Part shown: piece by piece, positions 9,132-19,704 of the stretch
How positions within the stretch are numbered: position 1 is the stretch's first letter
How the letters are laid out: the number at the start of each line of letters is the position of its first letter
Assembly (NCBI RefSeq): GCF_003144245.1
Contig: NW_020289983.1
Span: 496,001 to 560,000, forward strand
Direction of reading: 5' to 3'
DNA length: 64,000 bases
Source: Jaminaea rosea
Lineage: Eukaryota; Basidiomycota; Exobasidiomycetes; Microstromatales
Position numbers and translations under genes: made by a program
The notes under the pieces: generated by a model
The model's input: the letters and a program-made list of their open reading frames with translations, nothing else
Database searches by the model: none
What the model was told of the DNA's origin: nothing

Positions 9132-11699
9132 TCATCCCGTCATTCCAATCGTCTCATCGTACCCAAAGTCAACCCCGCATTCGCCGCCGCCAATTTCATC
9201 GTCGAAGCCGCCCGTCCATTCATCCGCCATCTGATGATCCTCTGCTGCGTCCTCATCGTCGCGCCTCTTCCTCTGCCTGTGACAAATGCGACAGCCACAA
9301 GCTTGCTGCCGTTTGTACTGCCAGTCCGCATGAACGTCGAGGAGGCTGTCGTTCATTGCCGAGCTGGCTGAGCCCTTTCCTCGACGGACGAACAGCCGGT
9401 AGGGCTCGGAGGCACGGATCAGGTCCGTAAGCTGCTCGGGGGTGTGGTTCCGCATTACTTGGCTGCGAGCGGGGAACAGGATGCTCCAGGATCAGCGTCT
9501 CTACGTCTTAGTCTACCTGACGACTGCTTGCTCGTACTTACGCAGCCGGTTGGGAATCCCACATCTTCGTAGCCCACAGCTCTTCGACCCTCGCACGACG
9601 ACAATGCATGCAGCATTGATACTCGTCCGTGTCGTAATAACAGTCGAGGTCGTAGTCGTTGATATCGTCTTCGTCGGGAGTGATGGGGTAGATAAGGAGA
9701 TTCTCGCTTCGCATGTAGTTGAAGTCGCGCGTCGTCTCCATGAGGCAGAAATGGCTGGGTACGAGTGGGTCGCGAGGGAAAGATGAGCCCGAGAAGCGCA
9801 GAAAGACATCGTCAGTAATTGCGCGTGCTCACCAACAGAGGAGCTCAGGTCGTTCGGCCAGGTCTAGTGGCTCTTCAACATGCGCATGGTACTGGCAGGC
9901 CTGTGGCGAGCAGACGACAGGGAAGAAGTCAGCTCCTTTCCGCCTTGACCCCCATTCACTCGCCTGTCTGTACCCACTCTGACTCGTCCCATCAAGCTCA
10001 CAATAGGGAAGACTTCCTTCGCCTCCCCAAAATACATGTCTCCATCCTGCTCATTCAGGACGCAAGGCAGGCACAGCCTCTGCAGGCTCTTTGCGACCGT
10101 CGAAAACTGATTCAAGTCCCGTGGCATCCCGTTGATTTGCACGTCAAACAAGATCCCGAGCCTCATCAGCCAGGGGATGCCGACGTCGATCATCTCGCAC
10201 CAGAGCCTATTGACTACGCGTAACTGCCCCGCACGGCGGAGGGAGAGGATGAAGAGCCACTTGTAAGTGTGTATGCCAGCGTCGTTTTCTCTGTCTCGGT
10301 ATGAGACGGAAAAGGGGACGGGCAAACCGGGCGGAGAGGGATGGTATGACCACGCTTGCCAGTAGTCGATGAGAAGGTTGAGGATGCGGTGAAGTACGAG
10401 TGGGGGGAAGTCAGGACCTGGCTGGCTGTTGCTATTGGTGACGGCGCTGACGGCGAGGCGAGGCCTCTTATTGGTATTCTTGAGAGCGACTTTCAACGGG
10501 CGGACGGCCTTCTCCTTGCCTTTTGAATTCTGTGAGCGTGGAGGCCGAGGTGGTGGCACCGGTGTGGTGGGTGTCGTCGGCGTTGTCGGTGTGGTGGTCC
10601 GCTTGCGCTTCATTGCAAACTCGTGCTCCTCAGCCTCGTCGACTTCAATGATCTCAGGCAGTTCGCTCCTTCCTGGTCCTTCCCAGATTCGGCCTGGCTG
10701 ACGAGGTACGGCGTTGCTGCCGCTACCGCCACTTCGTCCCACGGTCTCGATGGGCGGAAGCTGCTGACCCAGGGGTCGTCTGATGTGCGGAATGAGGACG
10801 ATCGGCTTCCATTTCGCATAGCACTCGTCGAAGGAGCTCTGCCTCGGGCCCCTGCTCCTGCTGCGTTGGCTGTGCCCCTCCTCCGACTCGGGGCTGAGCT
10901 CTTGAATGACACTGTGGTCGACATGGCCTTCTACGCCGAGATCTTGGACGTAGTCCCCGTTGATGAAGGCTTGGGATTGCGGGGATACGGCGCGAGCACG
11001 GCCGAGGATGGCAGGATGAGGGTCGTAGTCGTCGCCGCATTCATTGGCAAGCATGACGATGTCGTGAGCCTCAGGACTGCTAGTCTCGATGCCTAGGCGA
11101 ACCGGTTGGGCAGCAGGATCGAAGCTGGAGATGGGGACAATCTGCTGATGTCGAATTGGAGCCCCCTCCCAGAGCCGGCCTAACAACTTGCCTTGAGGGA
11201 ATGTGCCCATGAGGCGTTGCGGATCGTCCCTGAAGGGAAGTGGGGCATTCTCTGCTCCTTGCTCTTCGAGGTCCTCTTCTGCCTCTGAATAGCTGGCGTA
11301 GCTGTCATGAGAAGCCACTTCGTCTTGCTCTTGTTCCTCAGCTTCCTCTGCGTCCTGAACTTCCCCTTCTTCCTCCCTCTCCTCTTCCTCCTCCTCCTCC
11401 TCCTCCTCCTCCTCCTCCCCTACCTCCTCTTGAGAGCTCGATGAGATGCTATTGGAGTGACTTGGCGACTGCGCCTGCCCATGTGAATCTTCCCTAAACG
11501 TTGCGACCTCTTGCCAATACTGGCTGCCTGCAGCTACAATCGGCGGCCCTACTGTCTGTGCGCCTTGAGTGAAGATGTTGTCGCTTGCCGTGTGACCTGA
11601 ATCGACATGATGATGAAGGATACTGAGATTGTCCTTGGATGTTGTTGACTGTAGATGAGCAAGAATTGCCGTGGCAGTATCGATGGCTTCTTGGTCCAT
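9132..11699 (-). CDS. Uncharacterised acidic protein with Cys/His-rich C-terminus
   Basis: Four exons, 11699-9978, 9900-9833, 9754-9542 and 9462-9132, with introns of 77, 78 and 79 nt. The product is about 777 residues and I do not recognise the family. The N-terminal half is disordered and carries a nearly pure glutamate tract, then a TTP repeat next to a basic patch (RSQNSKGKEKAVRPLK) that could be a nuclear-localisation signal. After that, a folded-looking segment (PPLVLHRILNLLIDYWQAW ... LRVVNRLWCEMIDVGIPWL) resembles the leucine-rich start of F-box or BTB-type regions, but this is only a suggestion. The C-terminal exons join into a cluster of Cys/His pairs (ACQYHAH, CHFCLMETTRDF, CYYD, CCMHCRRAR, CGCRICHRQRKRR) that looks zinc-binding and is visible only after splicing. 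A nuclear regulator or ubiquitin-ligase adaptor is an inference. Confidence 0.7.
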
Positions 11700-12182
11700 G
11701 CGCGAGCGGACAGAGAAGGAGTAACAGAGGTCGACTCGTGCGTTGCAATCGAGTCAATTGGGCGTAAGATGAGGCTGAGCTCTGGTCGTCGGCGAGGGCA
11801 GCTTTACGTGTCGACGAGTTGCGAAAGTGGTCGCAAGATCGTACAATCGCTCTGTATCACCTCAGACGGACCTCAAGATCCGCTGGCGCTGGCTGCGGTA
11901 GCTGCGTTGCGAATGTGGGCAGCAGCAACAGAGACGACACACAACGGCGGCAGGAGGCTTTGATTGGACGATGGATCGAGAGCCGACGGACAGGCAGCAC
12001 CACCCTCATCTCGCTCCCTCGGGCGACTCAGCATCCGCTCTCCGTCCAAATTGGCAGGCCCGTGCGGCACGACGACTTATGTAAGCACGGGCTCGACTTT
12101 CGACTGACGAGAGCAGCTGCAGGCCAGAGGCGCTCGACTTTCTGGCTTGCTTCTCCACTGCTCACCTACATCGCCTGTCGCC
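11700..12182. promoter_or_regulatory. Divergent intergenic region, acidic protein / COQ9 gene
   Basis: 483 nt between two divergent genes, presumably holding both promoters. Short ORFs here have no protein-like composition. No defined box was recognised. Confidence 0.35.
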
Positions 12183-15042
12183 ATGATTGCTAGTCTAGTC
12201 AGGCGAGCGGCCGCCTCTCCTGCGCATCGCGAGGCATTGCCTCTGCGTCTGATCAAAGCGGCCCAGCCTCATATACCGCAGTATGGCTTCACACTAGCCG
12301 CCGTTCGTGCGGGCATACAGTCACCTTCATCCTCCACGCTCGCCATCGACGAGTCGCAGCGGGCGGCGCTCAATGACTGGAACATCGGGCGACTCTTTCC
12401 TGGGTCCAACTCGGCTGAGACCTCACTGCCTCTTCAGCTATTGAGAAGATGGGATGCTGAGCAGATGGGAAGGGTGGCGAAGGAGTGGCACAATGGCAAG
12501 GCGGATGGAGAGGAGGCTGTTGAGGTGCTGGTGGAGAGATTGAAAGCAAGCGAAGCCGTGAGGCATCACCTTCTCGAGGTAAGCAGGCCCAAGCGAGCAC
12601 TCACTGACTGACCTGCTATCGACCCATCACTGACCGTGTATCCGCCCCCCTCTCGCTCGCCAGCCCTTCTCGTACCTCTCGGCATCCTCCTTCCCGATCC
12701 CTCTCAGGGCCATCCTCCCGCTCCCCATCGCACTCGCCCTCCCTCTTCCCAGCTCAATACCCAACCCTCTGCCCCTCGTCAACAGAGCAGCCCAGATAGC
12801 AGACGAGGCCTGTTCGCTGGCGCGCGTGGACACTTCATTTGGTCCAGAGTGGTACGCAAGAAGGATGAGACTGGCGGCGGCCTTCTTCGCTGCCGAGGTG
12901 CACCTCCTCGCGCCAAGCTCGGATTTGGCTGCTTCTACCAACGTGCTGAGAAGAGTGGCAGGGAATGGCTCTCTACTGGGAGCATTCGATGGCGCAGCAA
13001 GATCGTCGTCAACATCCTCGGTGAGGCCTGCATCCCGCCCCTGGCCAACCGCAACGCAACCTGGCCTGGCCCGCCAACTGCACACCATCACGCGTCCTCG
13101 CCTGCCCTACCATACCTCGGTGGAGCGTTCGCGCCATTACGCAACGGGCCCCTCCCAAGCCAGCGTCGTCTCAACCTTTGCCTCCCCCTTTCTCCAATTT
13201 GTCCGCACTCTTTCCGCCATTGCACGCATCCTCGTCGGCACCGCACTCACCTTTGCATTGCTCTGCGGTGGTATCTACGAGGGGGCACATCAGTACGTCG
13301 AGCACGTTGCGATGAAGCGTGGCCCACGATCCAACGACGTCGGCGATGCCTGGGGCTGGTCAAGCGAAGCAGACGAAGAGGCCTGGGGACGTGGAACGGA
13401 CCGTCGCCTTGGGATGGCGGGTCGTCACGCGTTGAGAAGCGCTTGGATCAGTCTGCACTGGGGTACCGGCATTGCACCCGACTTCCTCTTTGGAGGCGGG
13501 TCTGACCTCTTTGGCCCTTCTTCATGGCGGAAGAGCGCCACGCCTAGCTTGGACGCCATCGCCTACTCGCAGAACGCGTTGGAACAGGCGGAGCGTTACT
13601 TGGAGGTGGCTATCAGGCTCGCGGAGAAGCAGGGAGTCAAATTACCCGATGTAGCAGCGGTACGTTTGGGGCTGACGAATGCGCATCAGGCCGGAACGGA
13701 TAAGCCACTGGATGAGACGGCGCTCAGGATGGAGAGTCGCTTGGCCGCTACGAGGGAAAGAGTGGGATCCCCTGCCGCAGTCGGACGAGCCATTACCGGA
13801 TACGAGCGCATCTTTGACGCCCTTTCGGCAGCAGAGCTGACGAGGGAGACCACTGGGCATTCGGGCAGGGAGGGCGCTGATGCTAGCCGGCTGGTCAGGC
13901 TCGCCACCAAGCTGGGCGATCTGAATGCTCTGCTTGGGAAGAGGGAAGAGGCAGAGGCGTGGATGCTCAAGGCGGTGAGCTTGGCGGGCCAGGGACCACA
14001 GCCTGCGGTTGAAGGCGCGCAGAGAGAAGAGGTGTTGGGTCAGGTGGCCCATATGAACGGCGAGCAGGGCGAAAGCCCTCAAGTCTCGTCCTCGTGGTTC
14101 TCTGGATGGACTGGTAGCAAGAAAGCTCAAGACGCGGCCGCCGCTCCGGCTACCACGCTGGCAACGCCAACGCCAATGCCAACGCCGACTCCGGCGCTCA
14201 CTCGCTCCCTCATTATCTCACTGCTCTCCCTCTCCGCTCTGTACGCCTCCTCTCCTAACCCAGCCAGCACCACCTCCGCCCCCTCCTCAGACCCGGCATG
14301 GCGAACAGGCCTCGAAGAAGCCGTCCGAGTTCAAGCAGCAGCCTTGCGTCTGATCCGTCTCGACTTGGAGCGCGAACAGAGCTCTGCCAGCAAGGAAGCC
14401 GCTGGAGAGCTCCACACCCTCTGGCTCCGACATCGTGAAGCCCTGACGTCCTCGCACCTCGCAGAGACCATGTACGCCCTCCAGTCACGCAGTGGTGCAG
14501 CTGGGGTCCTCAACAAGCTTCGCGGAGCTCTCACAGGGCTCTTCCACAGCGCACACGAGGAGGACCACCCACACGCTTCCAGCATCCAATGGCTCCGCAG
14601 CGCCGACTCGCTCGCCTCATCCGTGCAGTCAAGCCTCGCAAGACCATCACCCCTCGCCGCCGTCCTCTCTGGTCGCTCCTCCCCAGCAGCAAAGAAGGCA
14701 GCCAAGGCAGCCTCGGTAGCCGGAGGTGGCACTACCTCGACTTCCTCTCCCTTCGCCCCGGAGGATGTGCAGGAACGCTGGCTTCGCATAGAGGGAGGGG
14801 AGATGGTTGCTTGGCGCCTCCTCAGAGACTCGACACGATTGCGCGCGGAGGCAGGGAGGATGGTCAAGGCTTTGGGTGGGAGATTGGAGGTGGAGAAGAA
14901 GAAAGAGGAGGTGAGAAAAGCAGCCCTTGTTGAGACGGAGGCGAAGCCGGTCGAGCAGAGGACAGAAAGTGAGGCAGCGCCTGCCATTACGCGACGTGGA
15001 GGACGGGGGCCTTTTGCGCCCAAGGGCCAGATGGCGGTGTAG
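12183..15042 (+). CDS. COQ9: COQ9 domain fused in frame to a mitochondrial-type membrane/TPR-like protein
   Basis: Exons 12183-12578 and 12664-15042 (intron 85 nt, GTAAGC/GCCAG) give 924 residues. Residues 1 to ~250 read as COQ9: an N-terminal helical part (LPLRLIKAAQPHIPQYGFTL, then LFPGSNSAETSLPLQLLRRW) and the C-terminal block (QIADEACSLARV, then FGPEWYARRMRLAAAFFAAE) that in COQ9 carries the WYxxRxxLAxxYxxxE pattern. COQ9 is a lipid-binding partner of COQ7 in ubiquinone synthesis in the mitochondrial matrix. The frame does not stop there. It continues through an Arg-rich stretch like a mitochondrial presequence (~residues 265-290), one membrane helix (ILVGTALTFALLCGGIYEG, ~320-340) and ~580 residues rich in helical TPR-like pairs (ALEQAERYLEVAIRLAEKQG, LGDLNALLGKREEAEAWMLK), resembling Mgr3-type inner-membrane proteins. 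It is either a true fusion or two genes whose boundary is hidden by an unseen intron. No in-frame ATG lies between the two parts. Confidence 0.75.
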
Positions 15043-15394
15043 TGTAGGTTGCCTGAGTATCGCCATTTCCCTTTTCTCTGCTCCTCTGGACCTCCTTGTA
15101 CTCAATCTAACGTACACTCTTATTGATATTGACAGATTAGAACGGAGCGTGGAGGAGATGACTCGGCGAGAGTGATGAGGCGTGGTGATGAGATAGGTAG
15201 GAAATGAGGCGTGTCAGGCTGCTGACATGCTAGGCCCCACTTACTGTGCGCTGTTGCCTCGAGCCAGCGAGGCTGGACGCTTGAGCAAGCGAGAGGTGGT
15301 GACGTGAGGAAGATTGGCAGACCGAGAGAGACGTGAAGAGAATCGACTTAGGTATCGAAGAGGCGAGGATGTGGCCAGCCCTTCTCAATGCGGC
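15043..15394. other. Convergent 3' intergenic region
   Basis: 352 nt between the stops of two converging genes. It holds both 3' untranslated ends. No gene or strong hairpin was recognised. Confidence 0.35.
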
Positions 15395-17620
15395 TCACAT
15401 TCCTGGACTCTCAGGAAGCGCATTGGTGATCCTCAACTTGCCCAGCTTCTCCTGCTGCAAGGGCATGACTGACTCGCGTTGCCCCTGCCCTTGATCATAG
15501 CCTGTGTCGTAGGCCTGATCGTTGCCCTGAGGCTGAGCCCGGTTTCGGGCGAGACTGCTGCTGCTGCTGCGCAGGTGAGGGTGTAGGGGCAAAGGTCGAG
15601 GCTGGGCTTGCGTGGGCGTCTGGCTCTTCGAAGAGAAGTAGTCGATAGGCCCGTGAGTGGGAGCGAGCTCGCGTGCCGGACGAGGGCCCACAATAGGCTC
15701 TGCATGCTGTTGTGGGCTTGTGAGCATGATCTCATCATCGTGGCTGTATGCCAGTCCAGTGCCGGGAGAGGGCGAGGGGTTAAGCTGCTGCTGATCGTTA
15801 CGAACAGGCGTGTGCTCTCCATCAGAGCGGGTGCGCTGCCTTGTCACACCAGAGCGAGCTTCTCCCTGCGAGTAGTAGGGGGCGCCGCGATTGAATCCTT
15901 GTCCATCCACGCCCGTCGACACGGCTACAGCACCCATGCTAGGGGAGCTCTTGAGAGAAGGAGGCTTTGAAGAGTGAGAGGACGTGGTGTTGGTAACTCC
16001 TCCCGGCGATGGGTGAGGCGAGGGGCCGATCATCCCTGCAACGGCTAGGGGAGGTGGAGGAGGAATGAGAGCGGCAGCTGCGGCGGCATAGTTCAAGGGC
16101 GAGGTTGGAGAGGACGTGGACGTGGCCGATGCGGCGAGGCTCTTCTGGCTGGAGTTGCTGGTGAGACCTTTGTTGCTACCCGCGCGGCCAACGCTGGTGC
16201 TGATGGGAGCGAGTGCATCGGGTGAGGAAGCGGCGAGGCTGCTGTTAGGGTCACGCCCACGGACGGAGCCGACACCCAGCACTGAGCTGGGAGAAGGCGT
16301 AGCTTGAGGCGGCGTGAGGTGCTGTTTCAGCGAAGGTCGACCCTGTAGAGCTGTGGGGCCTGGAGGACTGTATGCCGGTGCGGCCGGGCTCGTAGAATGA
16401 AGCGGAGGGCTGTCGCCCGAAAGCCAGGGTGGAGGAGACTGCATGTGGTAGCTGCCGTGCGAGTTGTGCGACCTGGCGCTGTAGTCTGCCTGCTGCGTCT
16501 GGTACTGTTGATCCTGCGACGACCAGCTGCCAACACCGTAGCCTTGTCCTGTATTCTGATGCTGGTGCCACGCCGCATGGTCCGCATTGTAGCCTCCGTC
16601 GAGGTTGCTGTACGGGTAGTACGACGTCATTCCGTAAGGAGAGCCAAGACTGTTATTGCCCGTCTGTCCGGGAACCTCGCGCATCTCGTAATCGCGCGAT
16701 CCATCAGGGTCTTGGCGCTGATGCTGATGCTGCTTGCTCTCGTCTTGGGAGGTTTGACTTCCCTCGTTGTTGAAAGCGGCATGACCAAGGACGACGGCGG
16801 CCGAATTCATCGGCCGGTCATCGTCGTCTTCGTCTTCTCCCTCTCCAACGCCATGCCTCGTGTGGTGCTGAACAGGGAAGGCCTGCCAGTGAATATCGTC
16901 AACGTCCTTTTGCTTCTTGTGGCGACGCAGGGGGATTGAGATAAGCCAGATGAGGAGGACCAGAGCCACTAGACCACCAGCTGCACCGCCGATGACGGGG
17001 CCGAGAGGTAGGTGAGGATGGTCCGCGTGGCTCGACGAGGGAGAGGAGGTACTCGTTGCTTGTGGCATCACGTCGACGATCGTTTTGGTCATTTGTCCAC
17101 CAGCAGGGTTCGTCTGCGTGAGGTAGACCGTCGTCTTTGTGGGCTCGGTGTCGTTCTTGCCCGCCGGAAGAGGCATGGGCGTCGTTTGAGGGGCATTGCC
17201 GCTCGACGTGTGGGTGGGCGTGGTGCTGTTTGTCACGTTGGTCCCCGTCGTGGCGTTGTTGGTAGTAGTGGGCGTGGGCAGAGGCGTGGAGGTGCTGTTG
17301 TTCTTGTCTGTACCCTGTCCTCCCTGCTGCCCCAGCTGCCCCTGCTGGCCTTGCTGCGAGTCTCCGGAGCCCGTCGTCGAATTGGTGCCATTATTCGTCG
17401 AGCCACTGGTGTGCGTCGAGTTGTTGGGGTCGGTGGGTGTGAAATACGGACCATTGCCGCCGCCAGATGACGGTGACGAAGAGTTGGTTGTGTTGGTGGT
17501 ATTGGTCGATGACGAATTGGATTTCGTCGTAGAACCAGCGTCGCCATCGGTGTCCGCACGAGGATTGCCGCCAATAGGTATCATGCCAACGGGTAGCGGG
17601 GCGAGTGCGTTGGAGGCCAT
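15395..17620 (-). CDS. Ser/Thr/Asn-rich single-pass membrane protein, possible cell-surface sensor
   Basis: The first in-frame ATG is at 17620 (context CACGATGG), giving 741 residues. The frame is open upstream to 17849, but that stretch has no ATG and no AG dinucleotide able to serve as splice acceptor, so translation most likely begins here. About 190 residues are packed with Asn-Ser-Thr (many N-x-S/T sites), followed by one membrane helix (GPVIGGAAGGLVALVLLIWL) and a basic stop-transfer (RRHKKQK). A long cytoplasmic tail rich in Gln, Ser, Pro and Tyr follows. The design is like mucin-type wall sensors or Mid2/Wsc-like proteins, but no classic signal peptide or Cys-rich head is visible, so the helix may act as a signal anchor. 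No family was recognised. Confidence 0.78.
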   Translation of the reverse strand: MASNALAPLPVGMIPIGGNPRADTDGDAGSTTKSNSSSTNTTNTTNSSSPSSGGGNGPYFTPTDPNNSTHTSGSTNNGTNSTTGSGDSQQGQQGQLGQQGGQGTDKNNSTSTPLPTPTTTNNATTGTNVTNSTTPTHTSSGNAPQTTPMPLPAGKNDTEPTKTTVYLTQTNPAGGQMTKTIVDVMPQATSTSSPSSSHADHPHLPLGPVIGGAAGGLVALVLLIWLISIPLRRHKKQKDVDDIHWQAFPVQHHTRHGVGEGEDEDDDDRPMNSAAVVLGHAAFNNEGSQTSQDESKQHQHQRQDPDGSRDYEMREVPGQTGNNSLGSPYGMTSYYPYSNLDGGYNADHAAWHQHQNTGQGYGVGSWSSQDQQYQTQQADYSARSHNSHGSYHMQSPPPWLSGDSPPLHSTSPAAPAYSPPGPTALQGRPSLKQHLTPPQATPSPSSVLGVGSVRGRDPNSSLAASSPDALAPISTSVGRAGSNKGLTSNSSQKSLAASATSTSSPTSPLNYAAAAAALIPPPPPLAVAGMIGPSPHPSPGGVTNTTSSHSSKPPSLKSSPSMGAVAVSTGVDGQGFNRGAPYYSQGEARSGVTRQRTRSDGEHTPVRNDQQQLNPSPSPGTGLAYSHDDEIMLTSPQQHAEPIVGPRPARELAPTHGPIDYFSSKSQTPTQAQPRPLPLHPHLRSSSSSLARNRAQPQGNDQAYDTGYDQGQGQRESVMPLQQEKLGKLRITNALPESPGM

Positions 17621-18092
17621 CGTGGTGTTGTGGTGGGACGAGGTGTTGTGCAACGTCGTGGAGTTGTGCGGAGTAGAGTCGTCGATTGGTGTGTTGATGG
17701 CCGACGACGTCGAGTCGGTCGTCGAATTGCCAGCAGGAGGAGACAGAGTCAGCAATCGCCGCCGAGCCGATCGTCGCGGCCCCGCAATAGTAGGTATGCG
17801 GTTGTGGAGAGCCAGCGTGGTAGCGGAGGGAAGAGGAAGAAAGGTGGATCAAGGGAATATGGTGTACGATGGTGAGGGAAGGGGAGGGAAGAAGGGTCAA
17901 GAGGTTAGCACGACGGCGATGTGATGGCAAAAGCAAGAGAGCAGAGCAGAATGGGGCATCGATGGCCTCAACGGGTCATCGTTGTTGCGTGCCTGAATTA
18001 CCGAGCGCAGCGCAGCCGCGAAGCGGGTCGACAGCACCGTAGGCTATGGGCGGACGAGGCGCGTCCGCCCGGCTTTGCTTGCCAATGCGACC

Positions 18093-18527
18093 CTTTTACA
18101 AACATATCGGCCCGCGCAACGAGACGTGGAGATCGAGGAGCAATCGCAATCGCACGAGAATGACTTACGATTTGGAAGGGATCGAAGGGCTCGATGGGGA
18201 GCTACCACCTTGCATGGGCTTGTCATGCGAGGGAGAAGTGGCAGGATTGGGCTCTGGCGATGAAGTCGCGGGCGTGGAGTGATCAGGGAAAGGGTCGCTG
18301 TTGCTTTCACTTGTCGATGCAGCGTCATCATTGTCACCTTGGCCATCGTCATCGTCGCCATTTTGATCGGCACCTCCGTATTTGCTTTGACCTTTGTCTG
18401 CCACCTGGCCGTCCGACCCGCTGGTCCCCGACTGAGAGGGCGAAGGCCCAAAGATCTGGGTGAGAAGGTTCAGCAGGCGAGCAGACAAGCGTCGATGCTC
18501 GCCGCTGTGGTCGGTGGGAAGGATCAT
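18093..18527 (-). CDS. Hypothetical small ORF, disordered (doubtful; 3' end unresolved)
   Basis: An ATG at 18527 in good context (CGCCACCATGA) opens 119 codons. It starts with a short helical-looking segment (RRLSARLLNLLTQIFGPSPS) and then becomes acidic and Ser/Pro-rich. The frame meets a strong donor (GTAAGT at 18168) just before its stop. A 76-nt intron to an AG at 18094-18093 would fit local intron length, but the acceptor is poor and only 15 codons would follow. The end given here is the intron end, so the terminal exon is not fixed. The composition could be chance open frame. Confidence 0.25.
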
Positions 18528-18800
18528 GGTGGCGCTGGGAGATCAAAACGGCTTTCGCTGATGGTGTTGAGGGAAGAGACGAGGACGAGAGGGGGCTCCT
18601 TGATCCTCTTGAGATGCTCGTACCATTGGGCGTGCAGTGAGCCTTCTTGATCGAGAGCGCCGCCGTCGCCGCCGCCGCTGCTCGCACCGCCATGGTCATG
18701 AGCCTTGAGTACTCTCACGAAAGGCTGACCAGCGCCATGACGGGCCGCTGGCTCTTACCGTCGACCGCGATACGGCCCGCTTCTGTGCGCGTCTAGCCAT
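18524..18800 (-). CDS. Hypothetical small basic protein, two exons (doubtful)
   Basis: A possible 73-residue protein: exon 18800-18759 (MARRAQKRAVSRST), a 55-nt intron (GTAAGA/CTCAAG), then exon 18703-18524. The second exon contains LHAQWYEHLKRIKEPPLVLV and then LNTISESRFDLPAPP, which looks more protein-like than chance sequence, but I cannot name a family. Its TGA overlaps the ATG of the next ORF (ATGA). Without the intron the exon frame is still open, so the start is uncertain. Confidence 0.28.
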
Positions 18801-19704
18801 CCTTGAACCACTCTGCTACCGTCGCACGAGCCCCTCCCCATGACTTCACGGTCGCTGCTCTCTCGATCGTCAGGCAGTCGTTTCGTCCCATTCGAATGGT
18901 CGTCGGCCGTAGATTGATGATGATCGCGCCCAACTTGATAGCCAGCATCGAGAGGCATGCGCTTGATTGCGATGCTCGGGATGACGGCTCATTCAGACCT
19001 GCCGCTCGACCTTGCCCTCCATTTGAATCCTGGAAGCTTTGAGCTTAGTGATCGTTGTTCGTGATACGCGCAAGCTTCGCAATGACATCAGGCTATCGCA
19101 GCGCACGCTATGCTCGTCTCTTGTCTCCTCTCGGCCACCTCTGGTCTGTCTACTCTTCTTACTCTAGTCGCCGAAGCTTTTGAGCGGCGGGCCAGGCTGT
19201 GCTGAGCTGCTCGTCTTCGTCACCTTGCTGCTCCCGTGCTGTGGGTGAAGTCTGGTTTCATCCTCGCGTGGGCGTCGATCCGCGCCGACCCGCCGGTGGT
19301 TTGTTCGCTCTCGAGCCTCCGATTCGTGCTTGTGCTGCCTTGCCTGCCTGCTGATTCGCCCTGGCGTGCAGAGAGAGAGAGGGGTCTCAATGAGGGGCCC
19401 TGGCTGAGACTCGAGGCTAAGGCTGGCGCGATTCGGCTTGGAGCTTTCTCGACACTTTGTCCCTGCGCAGCCTACATCTTCCCTTGTCCTTGCCATCATC
19501 ACCACCGTTACCCTACATCAACCTAGAGTACGAACGAGCTCCTTGTTCCCCGCATCGACAGTCAGCGACTGCCTCTTCGCTACCACTCCGCCAACAAATC
19601 CCTTGTCTGTCGCGGCGTCTTTGCACGCAAACGTCGCGGCAGCGATTGGCTCCTCGACTTGACCCTCTAATCTCCCTCATCCTCACCACCCCTCCCGGCC
19701 CGCC

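Larger units (their letters stand above)
17621..19704. other. 2-kb region with only doubtful small ORFs
   Basis: Between the minus-strand surface protein and the plus-strand CSC1-like gene. The part next to 17620 is pyrimidine-rich on the minus strand, as expected for a 5' leader. Two short minus-strand ORFs around 18.2-18.8 kb are listed separately with low confidence. The rest, about 18.8-19.7 kb, shows no supportable gene and probably includes the CSC1-like promoter and leader. Confidence 0.35.

Noticed and set aside
18800-18821. tRNA A-box-like sequence (minus strand, TAGCAGAGTGG)
   Set aside because: No matching B box or T arm within tRNA distance and no cloverleaf.
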